Below, piece after piece: positions 45,532 to 57,313 of a DNA stretch of 64,000 bases. The position numbers and the translations under genes were made by a program. The notes under the pieces were generated by a model that ran no database searches, was not told the DNA's origin, and worked only from the letters and a program-made list of their open reading frames with translations. The DNA lies in contig CM055103.1 of NCBI GenBank assembly GCA_029204225.1, positions 52,605,145-52,669,144 of the forward strand. The letters run 5' to 3'. The number at the start of each line of letters is the position of its first letter. The stretch's first letter is position 1. Source of the DNA: Diphasiastrum complanatum. Taxonomy: Eukaryota > Streptophyta > Lycopodiopsida > Lycopodiales > Lycopodiaceae.

Positions 45532-48500
45532 CTTCCTCTTCAACATTGGATGCTAGTTTCAACATAGTCTTTGAGCACATTCCAAGATTAGATCTATGCA
45601 TTAAATATAGGTCCTTTCCCAATGGTTTGGTGAAGATATCAGCCACACACTCCTTTGAAGAGACATGTTGAAGCTCCACCTCTTTGGCAATGACTTGATC
45701 TCTCACAAAATGGTGAACAATCTAAATGTGCTTGCTCCTTGCATGAAAAACAGGATTGCTTGCCAAGCTTTGGGCTAAAAGGTTATCACAAAGTATGATT
45801 GGAGTCTTCTCTGGTTCCAGCAAGTGAAGATCCAATAACATCCTCTTGATCCAAAGAATCTCCTTGGTGCATGTTGTTAATGCCTTGTACTCGGCTTCGG
45901 TGGAAGATAGAGAGATAGTTGGTTGCTTCTTTGATAGCCATGAGACCACTCCATCTCCAAGATAGATTGCAAAGGCACTTGTTGACTTCCTATCCATTTG
46001 ATCACCTGCAAAATCTGAATCTGAAAATCCACAAAGGTTAGGTGTAGTACCTCCATACAAGATGCCAAAATCTCTAGATCCCGAGATGTATCTAAGTACT
46101 CTCTTTCCTAGCTTCCAATGAGCCTCACTAGGATCTTGCATAAATTGACTTAGTTTACCAACCACAAAGCTTAGATCAGGTCTTGTGATGGTTAACCATA
46201 TAAGAGATCCTATTAGCTTTCTATAGAGAGTAATGTCCTTGAAGGATCTTTCATTACTTCTTGTAGTTAGCTTTACATTTGATTCCATAGGAGTAGAAAC
46301 AACTTTACAATCTTCCATATGAAACCTTTTTAGAATAGAGTTAACATACTTTTCTTGACATATGAATGTAGATTTAGAAGTTCTAATAATCTCTATTCCT
46401 AAGATATAATGAAGTTTACCAAGATCTTGAATTTCAAACTCTCTTTTGAGTGCCATCTTGATTTCATCTATATCTAGATTGTTACCACCACTTAAGATAA
46501 TGTCATCAACATAGATCAAAAGTAAAGTGATATCATTTTCATTCAATCTAAAGTAGAGAGAATGATCATACTCACTCATAACAAAGTTTTGAGAAAGTAA
46601 GAAGGAATTGAGCTTAGCATACCAACTCCTTGGTGCTTGCTTTAGCCCATACAAACTCTTTTGGAGATAGCACACATGATTAGGCTCATCATGTGAAACA
46701 TAGCCCTCGGGTTGCTCCATGTAAATATCTTCTTCAAGATCACCATTCAAGAAGGCATTAGTAACATCCATTTGCCACATATCCCAATCATAAAGAGTTG
46801 CAAGAGAGATTAGGATTCGAATAGTTACCATCTTTGCCACGGGTGCAAAGGTCTCATCATAGTCAATACCATATTCTTGAGCATACCCCTTTGCCACCAA
46901 CCTTGCCTTGTACTTGTTGATTGATCCATCTTGATTTGTCTTGATCTTGAAGATCCACTTACAACCAATTTCCTTCTTGTCCTTTGGAAGCTTTACCAAC
47001 CTCCATGTGTTGCTTTTGATGAGTGCTTGATGCTCATGATCCATGGCTTGGATCCATTCCTTCTTTTGAATTGCTTCACCTACACAAGTTGGTTCATCAA
47101 AAGAGGTAAGAAAAGCAAGGTTAGAGTTGTCCACCACTTGCTTTCCTTTTTCATCATAGGTTAGCCTTGATGGCTTAGCCCTTTGCCTTTGAGTCTTCCT
47201 TGAAGTTTGCTTTGGAGTGGCATCTCCATCTTCATCCAAGACATCTTGCACATCATGATGATTAGTAGGCACATCAACATCAACATCAACAACATTGGAA
47301 ACATTCTCTTCATGAAAGATGACATCCCTACTTATGACAACTTTCTTTGTAGAAGGAATGTACACTTTGTAAGCCTTGCTTACTTCACTATAGCCAACAA
47401 ACACACCCTTCTTTGATGAAGGATCTTCTTTAGTTCTATCATCAAGTGTGATATTGACAAAACATGTACATCCAAAGATCCTACAATGCTTGACACTCGG
47501 TCTTCTACCATAAAGAACCTCATGAGGAGTTTTACCATCCAAGGAAGCACTTGTCCATCTATTACATAGATAGTTAGCACATGCTAAAGCTTCCCCCCAA
47601 AAAGACTTAGCAAGATTAGCATGTAGTCTCATTGCCTTGGCACATTCACAAAGGGTTCTATTCTTCCTCTCGGCCACTCCATTCTGTTGTGGAGTCCTAG
47701 GACTAGACATCTCCCTCTTAATCCCATGTGCTATACAAAAGTCTTTGAACCTATTTGAGGTGTATTCCCCTCCATTATCAGATCTTAAGCATTTGATCTT
47801 TGTATTGAATTGGTTTTCCATTTCATTCTTGAACTTGACAAATGCAGCAAACACTTCATCCTTACTTTTAAGAAGATAGATCCAAGTATACCTACTAAAG
47901 TCATCAATGAAAGTTGCATACATCTTTGCCCCAGTTGTACTAGAAGAATGAATATCAGAATGCACAAGTTGAAAAGCTTCTTTAGATCTAGAAGTAGATC
48001 TAGAATAAGCAAGTCTATGAGATTTGGACAAGGCACAATGTTCACAAACACTATTGTTTGCAACAAGACTTTTAGGGAGACCAAGAACAAGCTCTTTCTT
48101 TGCCATTACCTCCAAAGATTTGAAGTTGGGATGGCCCAACCTCTTGTGCCAAACTTCTTGGTTTGTCAATTGCTCCCTAGCCATACATCCTTCATGATTA
48201 GAGATCACACATGCATCAAGCTTGAAAAGTTTACCATGCCTCCTACCTTGAGCAATCAAGGATCCACATTTACTTATCAAACATGCATCTCCAATGAACT
48301 CCACATCAAGTCCTTTGTCAATCATTTGACTTACACTAAGCAAATTCTTAGTGATTGAAGGAATGTACAAGACATTTTCAAGATTTGCTTTCCTATTTGT
48401 TGAAAGGAAAATAGGAATAGTGCCTATGCCTTTGATGTCACATTGACCATCATTTGCAGTGTAGATGATGTTACCTTCTCCCTCATAAGACAATAAGGAT

Positions 48501-49137
48501 GTAAAGTATTCCTTATGTCTTGTCATGTGAGATGAGGCTCCACTATCAATCCACCAAGGATCATTATCATCTATGTTGGCTAACAAACTTGAAGTCATAA
48601 CAAGTGATTCACATGTGTTATGTTCTTCCTCATCTATTGTAAGATTTCCTTGCCTCTCTCCTTGCTCTCTTTTCTTCTTATAACATTCATTTGCAAAATG
48701 ACCTTTTATCCCACAATAAAAGCCTTTGAACTTTGACTTATTGTTCTTAGTAGAAGAGGAAGAGGAAGAGTGAACATCATGATCAAAGCTACCACCTTTG
48801 GACCATTTCCCTTTGCCTTTACCTTTGCCCTTGAATTTGCCTTTTGTGAAGAAAGCCTCTTCACCTCCACCTTGCAAGGATGCACCATCAAGCTTTGATT
48901 GCAACCTATGTTCTTCAGCCAATAAGATTTCTTGCAAGTCAACCACACTTGGCAAGACTCTTTGAATGGCAAAACTTTGCACAAGGTTAGCATGTTCATT
49001 TAGCAAACCATTCAACATAACTTGGACTATTTCACCATCTTTTATGTTCTCATCAATGCATGCTAAATCATCACTTAGGGACTTAACTCTCAAGATAAAT
49101 GCATGAGCACTTTCACCCTCTCTTTGCCTACTAGAAA
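45527..49137 (-). CDS. Copia Gag-Pol polyprotein, 5'-truncated, one stop
   Basis: An open frame runs from the truncation at 49137 through gag (UBN2-type, QREGESAHAFILRVKS), a zinc knuckle missing its first Cys (KGFYCGIKGHFANEC), protease (WWIDSGASSHMT), pre-integrase (WHKRLGHPNF; CEHCALSKSH), integrase (FIDDFSRYTW; CLRSDNGGEYTS; PQQNGVAERKNR), RT (GCKWIFKIKTN; MDVTNAFLNGDLEED; YVDDIILSGG) and RNase H (SDSDFAGDQMD; STEAEYKAL). A TAG at 45724-45722 replaces the GAG present at the same place in the 42.6-kb copy; the frame then continues to the stop inside the LTR (45529-45527). Only the gag N-terminus and 5' LTR are absent. It is recent in age by its intact frame. Confidence 0.95.
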
Positions 49138-49149
49138 AATATCGATCGG

Positions 49150-49445
49150 AGCACTTCAGTCAGATCTCAACTGGAGGTTTTCACATCAAATCTCAACCAG
49201 AGGCCACCACTCAAATCTCAACCGGAGGTTTTCGCGTCAAATCTCAATAGGAGGTCACGACTAAAATCTCAAACGGAGGTTTTCACGTCAAATATCAACC
49301 GGAGGTTTTCACGTCAAATCAACCAAAGGCCACGACTCAAATCTCAACCGGAGGCCACGACTCAAATCTCAACCGGAGGCCACCACTCAAATCTCAACCG
49401 GAGGCTTTGACTCGAATCTCAACAGGAGGTTTCAATTCAAAACTC
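49150..49445. repeat. Minisatellite, about 24-27-bp units
   Basis: About eleven units of ATCTCAACCGGAGG followed by TTTTCACGTCAA or CCACGACTCAA alternate along the array. Two unit types (CACGTCAA and CACGACTCAA) are interspersed. It begins a few bases past the truncation of the copia element. Confidence 0.9.
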
Positions 49446-49562
49446 AACGGACTCGTCACGTCACATCATGACCGAAGCCAAAAGATGGTGTCCAGAAATG
49501 CCTTGACAACGATGCCATTCGCACCTCAGCAAAGTGCGAATTGCTTTTTTCAGTTTTTCACA

Positions 49563-50282
49563 ATGTCTTCCAACCAGAGTTCCAGTTTTGACGACGCCGA
49601 AGCTAATAAGATCAACATCCAACTATGAAAACTAGATATTACCGAGATGTAGACTTGGTACCAGCATGCAAAATCATTTTTCAAAGCAATTGAGTTCCAA
49701 ATCTATGTCCTGACTGGGTATCAAAGTTTGTACCTGCTACACATGGCGTACGTCAACTATAATGGTACTGCAAGGTCATGCCAATTCATAGTTCCCCTAG
49801 TCAGGAACTATGTCTATAATATATCTTTTGCGGCAGCCGACTTGCAACCCTACGGGTTTTCTCGTGGACCAAATGTTGTTACCAGGACGCTACAGAAGAT
49901 TGAGCAGACAACTTATTTCAACTATATAGATCCCTCAGTGGACAAATGGAAGAATAAAGACGGGTACCGCATTGTGGCAATCAATGATCAACAACTGGCG
50001 GCGGCATGTGCATACTTGACCAGGTGCACACGACGACCGAAAACAAAGGTGCTGCGGGTACCAATGTCTCTACTCAACATAATGGCAGATTCACGACTGC
50101 ATGCCCAAAACCTTTATGATTGGGCACAATTTGCTTCGAAATGCCTTCATGACTGTATAAAAAACAAGCAGCCGACAACAGTCCTGGGATATCTCATGAC
50201 TGATATCACACTTCAACAGGTGCGCAACATAGCCTTCAACGACACTTGCAAGTTGCTGACAAAGCGTGGGACATTCCTATAG
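49563..50282 (+). pseudogene. Gag-like ORF 1 of LTR element, unidentified
   Basis: The frame starts MSSNQSSSFDD, has TGA (about 49626) and TAG (about 49650) stops, then runs open: FFKAIEFQIYVLTGYQSL, SCQFIVPLVRNYVYNIS, YIDPSVDKWKNKDGY, LACAYLTRC-like text and LYDWAQFASKCLHDC. It is largely helical in appearance and probably structural. No known retroviral-type Gag motif or zinc knuckle is found. The assignment to an LTR element rests on the LTR at 53170. Confidence 0.45.
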
Positions 50283-50983
50283 GGTCCAAAAAGTTCAAGC
50301 GTTCAAGCTCACGGGCCACTTCACCATCAGGGCTTCCACCCAAAAGGATAAACACCGATATTATTCCGCTGGTTCACAAGCCACAAAGCTCTCAACTAGA
50401 TCCACAAGCAGCAGCATCGGCAGCTCAACAGGCTAACACCTCTAAGGCCCAGTTGCTAGACACAAGGCAACAACGCATCTGCAGAAAGTTTCAGGCCAAG
50501 AGAAAATCATCAGACGACACAGAATCTCTAGAATCCGATTCTGATGATGGAAAGTCATCCTCCCAAGTAGCCTCTCAACAACACTCATCACCCTCACACA
50601 TCATCGATGTGGGTGATGGAGCAGCTACATCATCGGCAACAGTAAACACAGACACAACCCAAGTCGTACCACCAGACCAAGTCACCACCCCACCCCTGTT
50701 GATTACCATGCCAACGCCGCCAACTTCACCAACAACACATTCTTTGGGGGGGGGAGGAGTGGGGAATCCCATTCCCCAAGACACGGAAGCGGCCCGGCAG
50801 TCACAAGACCCACAACTACAGGCCCAACAAGTCCATACCTTGGATACATCACAATATTTTGAGGTTGTGGACCTGATGGAGATCAGTGATGATGAACCTA
50901 AAAAAGCAGATCAGTCAGGAGGAAGTCTGATCCCTCCACTGGCCCACGACCACCACCACAACAACAACCACCATTTCTACTAA
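50246..50983 (+). CDS. Disordered Ser/Gln/Pro-rich ORF 2
   Basis: Overlaps the end of ORF 1 by 37 bases in another frame and runs 245 codons. A basic start (KKFKRSSSRATSP) is followed by Ala/Gln-rich, Ser/Asp-rich (SLESDSDDGKSSS) and Thr/Pro-rich stretches. Overlap and frame offset would suit a frameshift-linked Gag extension, but a simple indel would look the same. No catalytic domain. Confidence 0.4.
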   Translation: MQVADKAWDIPIGSKKFKRSSSRATSPSGLPPKRINTDIIPLVHKPQSSQLDPQAAASAAQQANTSKAQLLDTRQQRICRKFQAKRKSSDDTESLESDSDDGKSSSQVASQQHSSPSHIIDVGDGAATSSATVNTDTTQVVPPDQVTTPPLLITMPTPPTSPTTHSLGGGGVGNPIPQDTEAARQSQDPQLQAQQVHTLDTSQYFEVVDLMEISDDEPKKADQSGGSLIPPLAHDHHHNNNHHFY

Positions 50984-51039
50984 TATTGTTTCTCCACTCC
51001 CTCCACCTCCATCTTCATTTCCTCCACGAGGTTTATTTT

Positions 51040-51760
51040 TTGGATTAGCTTCACCATCTCACAGCCCTGATCAGTACCCAACCATCACTAACCCTGAAAA
51101 GCTCTTTGAAGCAGTTAAGCGCTCGATGATCGGCCTATCCGAAGCAAGCTACCACATGCATTGGTTGATAAGCCAACACCAAGTGCTTGAGAATAAGATC
51201 CAGTACCAGGGCCAAGAGATTGTACAACAAAAGAAGCTGGCCAAAGAAAAAGAAAAAAAAACAGATGAAATCAGATCCGTGATGGTCGGGTAGAAGATCA
51301 CATTGGAAGAGGTCCAGCAACAATTGAAACACCAGATGGCCCAGATCGACCAAGCACTAGATGGACCGTCGGGTGCAATGACAGTTGATGCCCCTCTAAT
51401 TAAGCCCGAGGACATACAGTGCCAGACCCCACAGGCCACAGCCATCCGGATGGAGAAATATGTGCTGTTGATCCAAGAACGAGAAGCCGAGAAGAGAAAT
51501 TTCAAAAATATTGTGGCCAAGCAGGAAAAGATCATCCTTGAGTCCCAGAAGCAACTAGAAGATACGACAGGGCCCCACAACAAGTCTTGGACAAGGTGAA
51601 CCAATTGTGGGACACGACGTGCAAGGCCCAAGCAGGTGTTTCTACAAAGAAACCATGGGACGATGATGGAGATGATGGTGTGGAGAATAAGGATGGGCAA
51701 ACTCGGCCATCAGATGGTAGCTTGAGATCGGTAGCCAGAGAGCTGAAGTTACTTCCGTAG
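51040..51760 (+). pseudogene. Coiled-coil ORF segment of the same element
   Basis: The frame reads NPEKLFEAVKRSMIGLSEASY, ENKIQYQGQEIVQQKKLAKEK and, past a TAG (51291), EEVQQQLKHQMAQIDQALD and EREAEKRNFKNIVAKQEK, giving heptad-rich coiled coil. A shifted frame continues WDTTCKAQAGVST to 51760. It resembles in style the coiled-coil internal end at 54784-55160. Confidence 0.45.
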
Positions 51761-52006
51761 CTTTTCCCCTCCTCCCTCAAACTTTTAACCCCTCTTCTTA
51801 TTCTGTTTTTAATTTTTCTGAAACATTTATTCCCACTTACCCTGTTTCTTCATCTTCTTTTTCTCCACCACCTCCTAGCAGATTATTGGTCCGATCTAAA
51901 GGTTCAGCTGACACGTACAAAGCCCGATGGGATGAGTTCCTACAACTTTGCTCCCCCAATGCAGCGTACAATTTGTTAAACCCACCCCCTCCTAAACCTA
52001 TCAACC

Positions 52007-53013
52007 ATGCATCACTCTCCTGATCAGTCCATCCCTGACCTTCCAAAAAGTAACATTGACATTGGGGGTGATGACGACTTCCTGGCAGATCCACTAGAAA
52101 ATAGAAGATTTTTGCCCAGACAAGACATAGGCGCAGTTGAGCCATCTACGACCGAGCGAGCTAAGGAAAAGGATACGGGCACTAAGGCCCTGGATGACTA
52201 CCTGGCAAGGCCACCACAACGACATAGGGCAGCCTCTCCTACCAGGCCAAGGGATAAGATGGCCGATACTAAAGAGTCGGAAAAGTTCGAAAGAAAATAT
52301 CCTCTCAACATGAGGGGAGGCAGAGAGGAGATCGATCAAAGCCAATACTCCACAAGGGTTGAGATCATTGCGGCACTGCCACTGCAACCTGAATGGCGGA
52401 GCAAAGTCCTAAAAGATAGCAAGCGGCTGCAAGAGTATCTGAGGGCACTGGCGTGGAAATGAATTGATCCATTATACATGCCGCTCAAATGAAAAAATTC
52501 ATGGCCTGTAGAGAAACCACGGGTTGAATCGGTAAACTGACCGGTGATTCTAGGAATTCAGACAAAATCTCACTAGATGACCTGAGGCTACAGTTGCTAG
52601 ATTTCGGACACAAATACAAGACTAGTGTCGATCTGTGCGTGCAAGAAAGCGTCGAATATTGCCGATCAATGGCCTTTCTAATGCAGCAAGAGTGTTTTTG
52701 GGATCGTGGTTTGGATTCAATAAGGGTCAATCCCAACGTAGCCCTCTAGTCAGAGGATGACCATGAGATGATGGCCCGACTATACTATAGAGCGGCCTTC
52801 ATGTCATCACGGTATGTAAATATGATAGAAGACTGGCAGGAAATGGGCTTCATCGAAAAGATACGAGAATATATGGGGCCGCTAAACTACGGAAGTAAGC
52901 TCCGCTTCCAAGTTTTCGAAGCCCTAGGACAAAAAATGAGCGAGCAGAAACAGACGGCAAGGCAAATAGGCGAGCAGGACTCGCAAGAGGTTCTCAAGAG
53001 GGGCGGAATGTAG
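52007..53013 (+). pseudogene. Terminal ORF segments of the same element
   Basis: 52007-52462 encodes a charged 151-residue frame (IPDLPKSNIDIGGDDDFLADP; FERKYPLNMRGGREEID). 52560-53013 encodes VDLCVQESVEYCRSMAFLMQQ, a stop at 52747, then MMARLYYRAAFMSSRYVNMIE and a Gln/Glu-rich end. No RT, RNase H, integrase or protease signature is recognised, so the element looks non-autonomous. Confidence 0.4.
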
Positions 53014-53169
53014 CGGCCATTGAGAAATCATCAATTTTGTGGAACAGTTTTGCGGATAATAAGCACCCGGGTTTACGGAAGCAAACAAAGATCCACACTT
53101 TTCCAAGTACCAAGCGGAATGACATCACCTATGTTGCAGTGGGTCCTGCAACAGATTAGGGGTGGATAA

Positions 53170-53851
53170 TGTTAGCGGATTCTAGAGAATCCCTAGATGC
53201 CGAGCCAAGCTGAAGACACAGAGTATCTCTCACCCATGACCGAGGAGGTCTCAGACGGAGGAGAGCAGAAGATGTTGAGAGCCAAGCATGAGAGCCGAGG
53301 ATTACTAGCTAGGATGACAGATGATTTTCTATGTGAGCCTACATGGTGTATCCCAGAGAAGGAACGACCATGTAGGAGCTAGTAATATTCCTAGGCAATG
53401 TAAATAGGTGTAGGCCCCCTTAACTAATTTAGAGTGCGCCACCTTTTGATGGTGACCTCTAGTGGAAGGGCTATTTCCACATGTAATTTCTAAATTAGTG
53501 GAATTGCCATTTGGGCTCCACATGGGCAGCCCTCTTACTTATTTAAGGGCCCCCCTCTCTTGTGAGGGAGCTTTTGATTGTATTGTCATCTCTCTTGATT
53601 GAATAAATAAGGTCACGAGTTCTTGGCAATTGAGAAGCTCCTTGTTCATGGCTATCTTCTTGAGTGAAATTCCTATGAACATGTTCTGATTTCTTTTTGT
53701 GATTGTGGGTTAATTAGATTTCTTGCTTACTTTCTTGCTTTGTGGAATGTAGATGTGGATTAATTTCCTTGTTTCTTGATTTTGTAGTTTCAGCATGCAG
53801 GTAAACTATGGAGGCTGAGATTGTGGATCTAATTTTGCATATTCACTAACA
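53170..53851 (+). mobile_element. LTR, 682 bp
   Basis: TGTTAGCGGAT to TTCACTAACA, 5-base inverted termini (TGTTAG/CTAACA). Inside are a TATTTAAGG promoter-like site (53541) and a polyadenylation-type ATTGAATAAATAAGG (53599). It is the 3' LTR of the element whose internal region is 49.5-53.2 kb; a GGGGTGGATAA purine stretch precedes it. Confidence 0.75.
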
Positions 53852-54942
53852 ATCCTGTCCTTGATTGTTCTTGGGTATTCCAAGCATCTAGAAATGGGTG
53901 TTTCTTGATTCTTGGGTTGGTAGAATGCTGTTAGGAAGTTAGCCTTCTTGATTCTTGATATGTCCGAATGACACCTCCTTCTTGCTGCAAACTCGTGCTC
54001 TTGCCAAGTACAACATTCTCTCTTTTTTCCTTCTCGATCGCATAGACATCTAAACTAAAATCAACAACAGGTACCTGATCTCTCAGATTAAAAATCCAAA
54101 CCTCCGTGAGACCATATACTTTCAGTATGCCACCCTCATCGTGAGCTCCCATTGTCCCTTCCGTGTCTCTAAACTCATTATAGTCATGGTGACCATGATG
54201 GACGACCCAAATACCATTTATGACTAGGCTTCAGTTCTATCAGAACTGCAAGCAGCTTTCAAATTCCCAGATCAAATCACCTATGGTGGTCTACTCATAT
54301 CGTTACCCATCACCCATCTTGAGAATTTGGGTGTCCAAACACCTATTTGTGATAACCAAGTTGTTGGCCCTTCTCAACCATGCTCAACAGATACAATCGC
54401 ATAGCTCGAGGCTTGCCAATAGTCGTCGGTCTTCACCACATCACCATCTCCACCACCCATCTTCGCCTATACGAGCCTCACTCATGCTAACCTTAGCCAC
54501 ATCTCGCCCATCACAACTACCACATAACCCATCAACCAATCACCTGAATTGCTTCACCAGTTCCATCATTAGTTATTGTCTCCACCTCTTCTACCATCAC
54601 AACTCTCGCTACCACCTCATCCCCATCCATTGATGTCACATTTTCCACCAACTCTCCTCCAATTCGCCCATCTCTATCACTACCACCTCAACCCTCACCA
54701 TTATTGCCACCATTATTATTCCATCCATCACCCATTTCTCTACTTGTGCTACTTCCACCTCCAATCATAACCCAACCCTTCTCGGCCAGCTGGGATGCTC
54801 ATGCACTAGGTTGCTGGACTGCCTTAATGGGCCTTCAACAAAAACTCCACGAGTTGCTCACTCAACGGGAAACTAAGCAATTTCATTGCCAAGTAGTAGC
54901 AGTAAAAATGCTACAAGCTCTGACTAATCAAGCCTCGCAGTT

Positions 54943-55001
<59 letters not shown>

Positions 55002-55343
55002 GAGAGATGAAGGTGAGCACAAGTCCAAGCCTTCCAAGACCAGCTCAATAAAAGCAGATCAGGCAGTTCAGCAATATGATCAGATCGTGCAAGCCCTAGG
55101 GGCTGAGCTCGACGCAGAGAAGCAAGCTCGTCAGAGCTATGAAGCGAACAAATATCACATAGCAGAGAAGTAGAGCTAGATCAAGAGTCTCTCAAAACCA
55201 ACGAAATCTCTCTCAAGGATCTCATGTACCACCTAGAGCACAATATCTCCAGAGCAAAAATAATGGTGGCAAGGGAGTAACAGGTGTTTTCTTACAAATA
55301 AGCTACCCGCGGGCTTCAAGTCCAACAGTTGGCACTGGGGGCA
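53852..55343 (+). pseudogene. Internal region of gypsy-like element (duplicon C)
   Basis: 54220-54800 is Pro/Ser/His-rich low-complexity text in shifting frames. 54781-54945 reads SWDAHALGCWTALMGLQQKL and QALTNQASQL. A (GA)n tract (54946-55006) is followed by coiled coil (ALGAELDAEKQARQSYE). It ends at the GGGGGCA tract before the LTR. It matches 9005-9635 inverted. Confidence 0.55.
54946..55006. repeat. (GA)n microsatellite
   Basis: About 60 bases of GA repeats with one GC interruption, homologous to the much longer TC tract at 9342-9486. Confidence 0.97.
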
Positions 55344-55596
55344 TCTTAGAAGATTAATGTGAAGATTCTTTTAATAGATTCCAGCTATTACAATCATACA
55401 AAGGATATCAAGAGGTGCAATCAAGGCCAATGGACTACAGGACCAAGTAGTTAAAAACAAATTTGGTTTAAAAGATTTTATAAGTCAAGTTGCTATGGCA
55501 CATGGTTTTGTGTTCACCAGAAATCCTAACCCTGGAAATGTTTATATAAGGGCATGTGACATCATTTTTGTATTTACCTTTACATTTGAAGAGAAT

Positions 55597-55648
<52 letters not shown>

Positions 55649-55786
55649 CGCTTCACCTCTCGTTCTGATCATTTGTATGTCAAGGCTCTCTTATATTGTG
55701 TGTGTGTTTTTCCTCATTGTCAATGATGAATGCTTGTTTTGTTAATGTTAATCATACTATCACAATCATGAATCATCATTAGCACA
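55344..55786 (+). mobile_element. Gypsy-like LTR in duplicon C
   Basis: 443 bp, TCTTAGAAG (first TGT changed to TCT) to CATTAGCACA. It is homologous to 8600-9004; the GT/GA microsatellites (55602-55648) are longer here. Confidence 0.75.
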
Positions 55787-57313
55787 GACATTCATTCAAC
55801 TAGTTTCAAAAAAGTAATCCACAAAATCTACACACAACCAAAATACGTGTTAAGTCCACACTTTGGAGCGATCATTAAGATATGTACGTAGATTTCAAAA
55901 CGTAGTTCACCTCCCTTGAGAAGATCAACCTCTTGAGGAGAAGATCTAGAGCCAAAGATGCCTAGATAACCAAGAAAGAATAAAACCAAGAAAAGAAAGC
56001 ATGCAAAACCAGAAAAAGAACACAAAAAGAGAAGAGGCAAGAGATGAACTTCATCCCAAATCTAGGCTCATTATACTTTAGATCCAACACAAAGCTTGAC
56101 AACCTTAGTTAGCATAGATTCTCACTCCCACGGCCTTGTCAACTCTCTCCCCATTGGAACAAAGCCCGTTAACACGCGACACACTCACTTGGATTTAGAT
56201 CCATAAGCCCGCTTTTTGGCCCTCTAGATCCACACGATTAGGGAGGCACGGAAACGGTCCCCCAACAACTAGTCTTGTGGATATGCATCTATGCCTAAAC
56301 TTTCTACATGAGAAAGTTCCATGAACATTAAAATTTGATTGGTCTACATGGTTAAATGGTAGGAATTGTTTAAATGGGCATAGAAGATTTGAGCAAGGGC
56401 GTTCCAAAAGAAGTTGTCTTTGAATATACCACACCATGCAACGTCTATATCCACGTGAGCTCAGCAAAGTCATCATTCTGCTTGCATGAATATATGAGTG
56501 CATAAATATTTTTATGGTTTTCCAAGCCTACACAAAGTTATTTTGGAATGTTCTAGATGTAAAAGGTATCAAATGTTTAGAACATCAGATTACAAATCTT
56601 GGATATATTGGAAAATAGAATCAACATATGACTTTACATGAGAACAAACATGGAAGTGTCTCAAGAGACTAAAGAACGTCATCACAAAGATACAGATTGC
56701 AAAAAGAATTACCAGGATTATCTTTTGGGAATTGGGTCTCCACTGGTACATTGACTTGGCAGTACACTCTACAAAGCAATAGTGTGTCATTACCTTCCCT
56801 GTCTTAATCCTATGCAGTTTTTAGTATAAATAAGTGCTCAATTGTTAAATTTTTGATCATAGATGGATCACAAATTTTGATCAAAAACAAGAATTTAAGA
56901 AGATTCTGATATCGGTCCAAAAAAGAGCATATCTCTTAGATTTGCTTGGGTAAGCTGATTGCTCTCAGCTTTCCAGCTGGTCGCTCTCCGTCATGGCAAC
57001 CGCACATAGAAAGAATGTGCCTTATCTCCCACAGTGAAAGAGTGTGGAATCTTCTTGCTATAATATAAGGATTCTGATATATAGCAGCGTATGTACCTCC
57101 CTGTGCATGCCCAACACCACCGAATTCCGTTTAGTCCTTATCACTCATCGGTCGTGAACAAATATATGCACTAGTAAGAGTAGTTTTTCAGGAAGACACA
57201 CAGCCCAGCTTCTACACTCACACACCCCCACAACGTTACAGTGCCTGTACATCCAATACTTTTTATCTTAAACCGGCATAAATATTTCTAGATCATCTAC
57301 AGACTGATTACGC

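Noticed and set aside
47810-48358. 182-codon plus-strand ORF
   Set aside because: It is the antisense shadow of the copia integrase frame.
49150-49445. CRISPR-like array
   Set aside because: Repeats are adjacent without unique spacers and the DNA is eukaryotic; it is a minisatellite.
49728-50282. Possible further histone or ORFX relative
   Set aside because: No alignment to the H3 fold or to ORFX could be made; helical look only.
54220-54770. His/Ser/Pro-rich ORFs
   Set aside because: Low-complexity CATCAC/CCACC repeats are open by chance in several frames; kept only as part of the retroelement internal region.
56195-56503. 102-codon minus ORF in duplicon C
   Set aside because: The homologous stretch in A (7924-8198) has frame shifts and stops, so the frame is not maintained.
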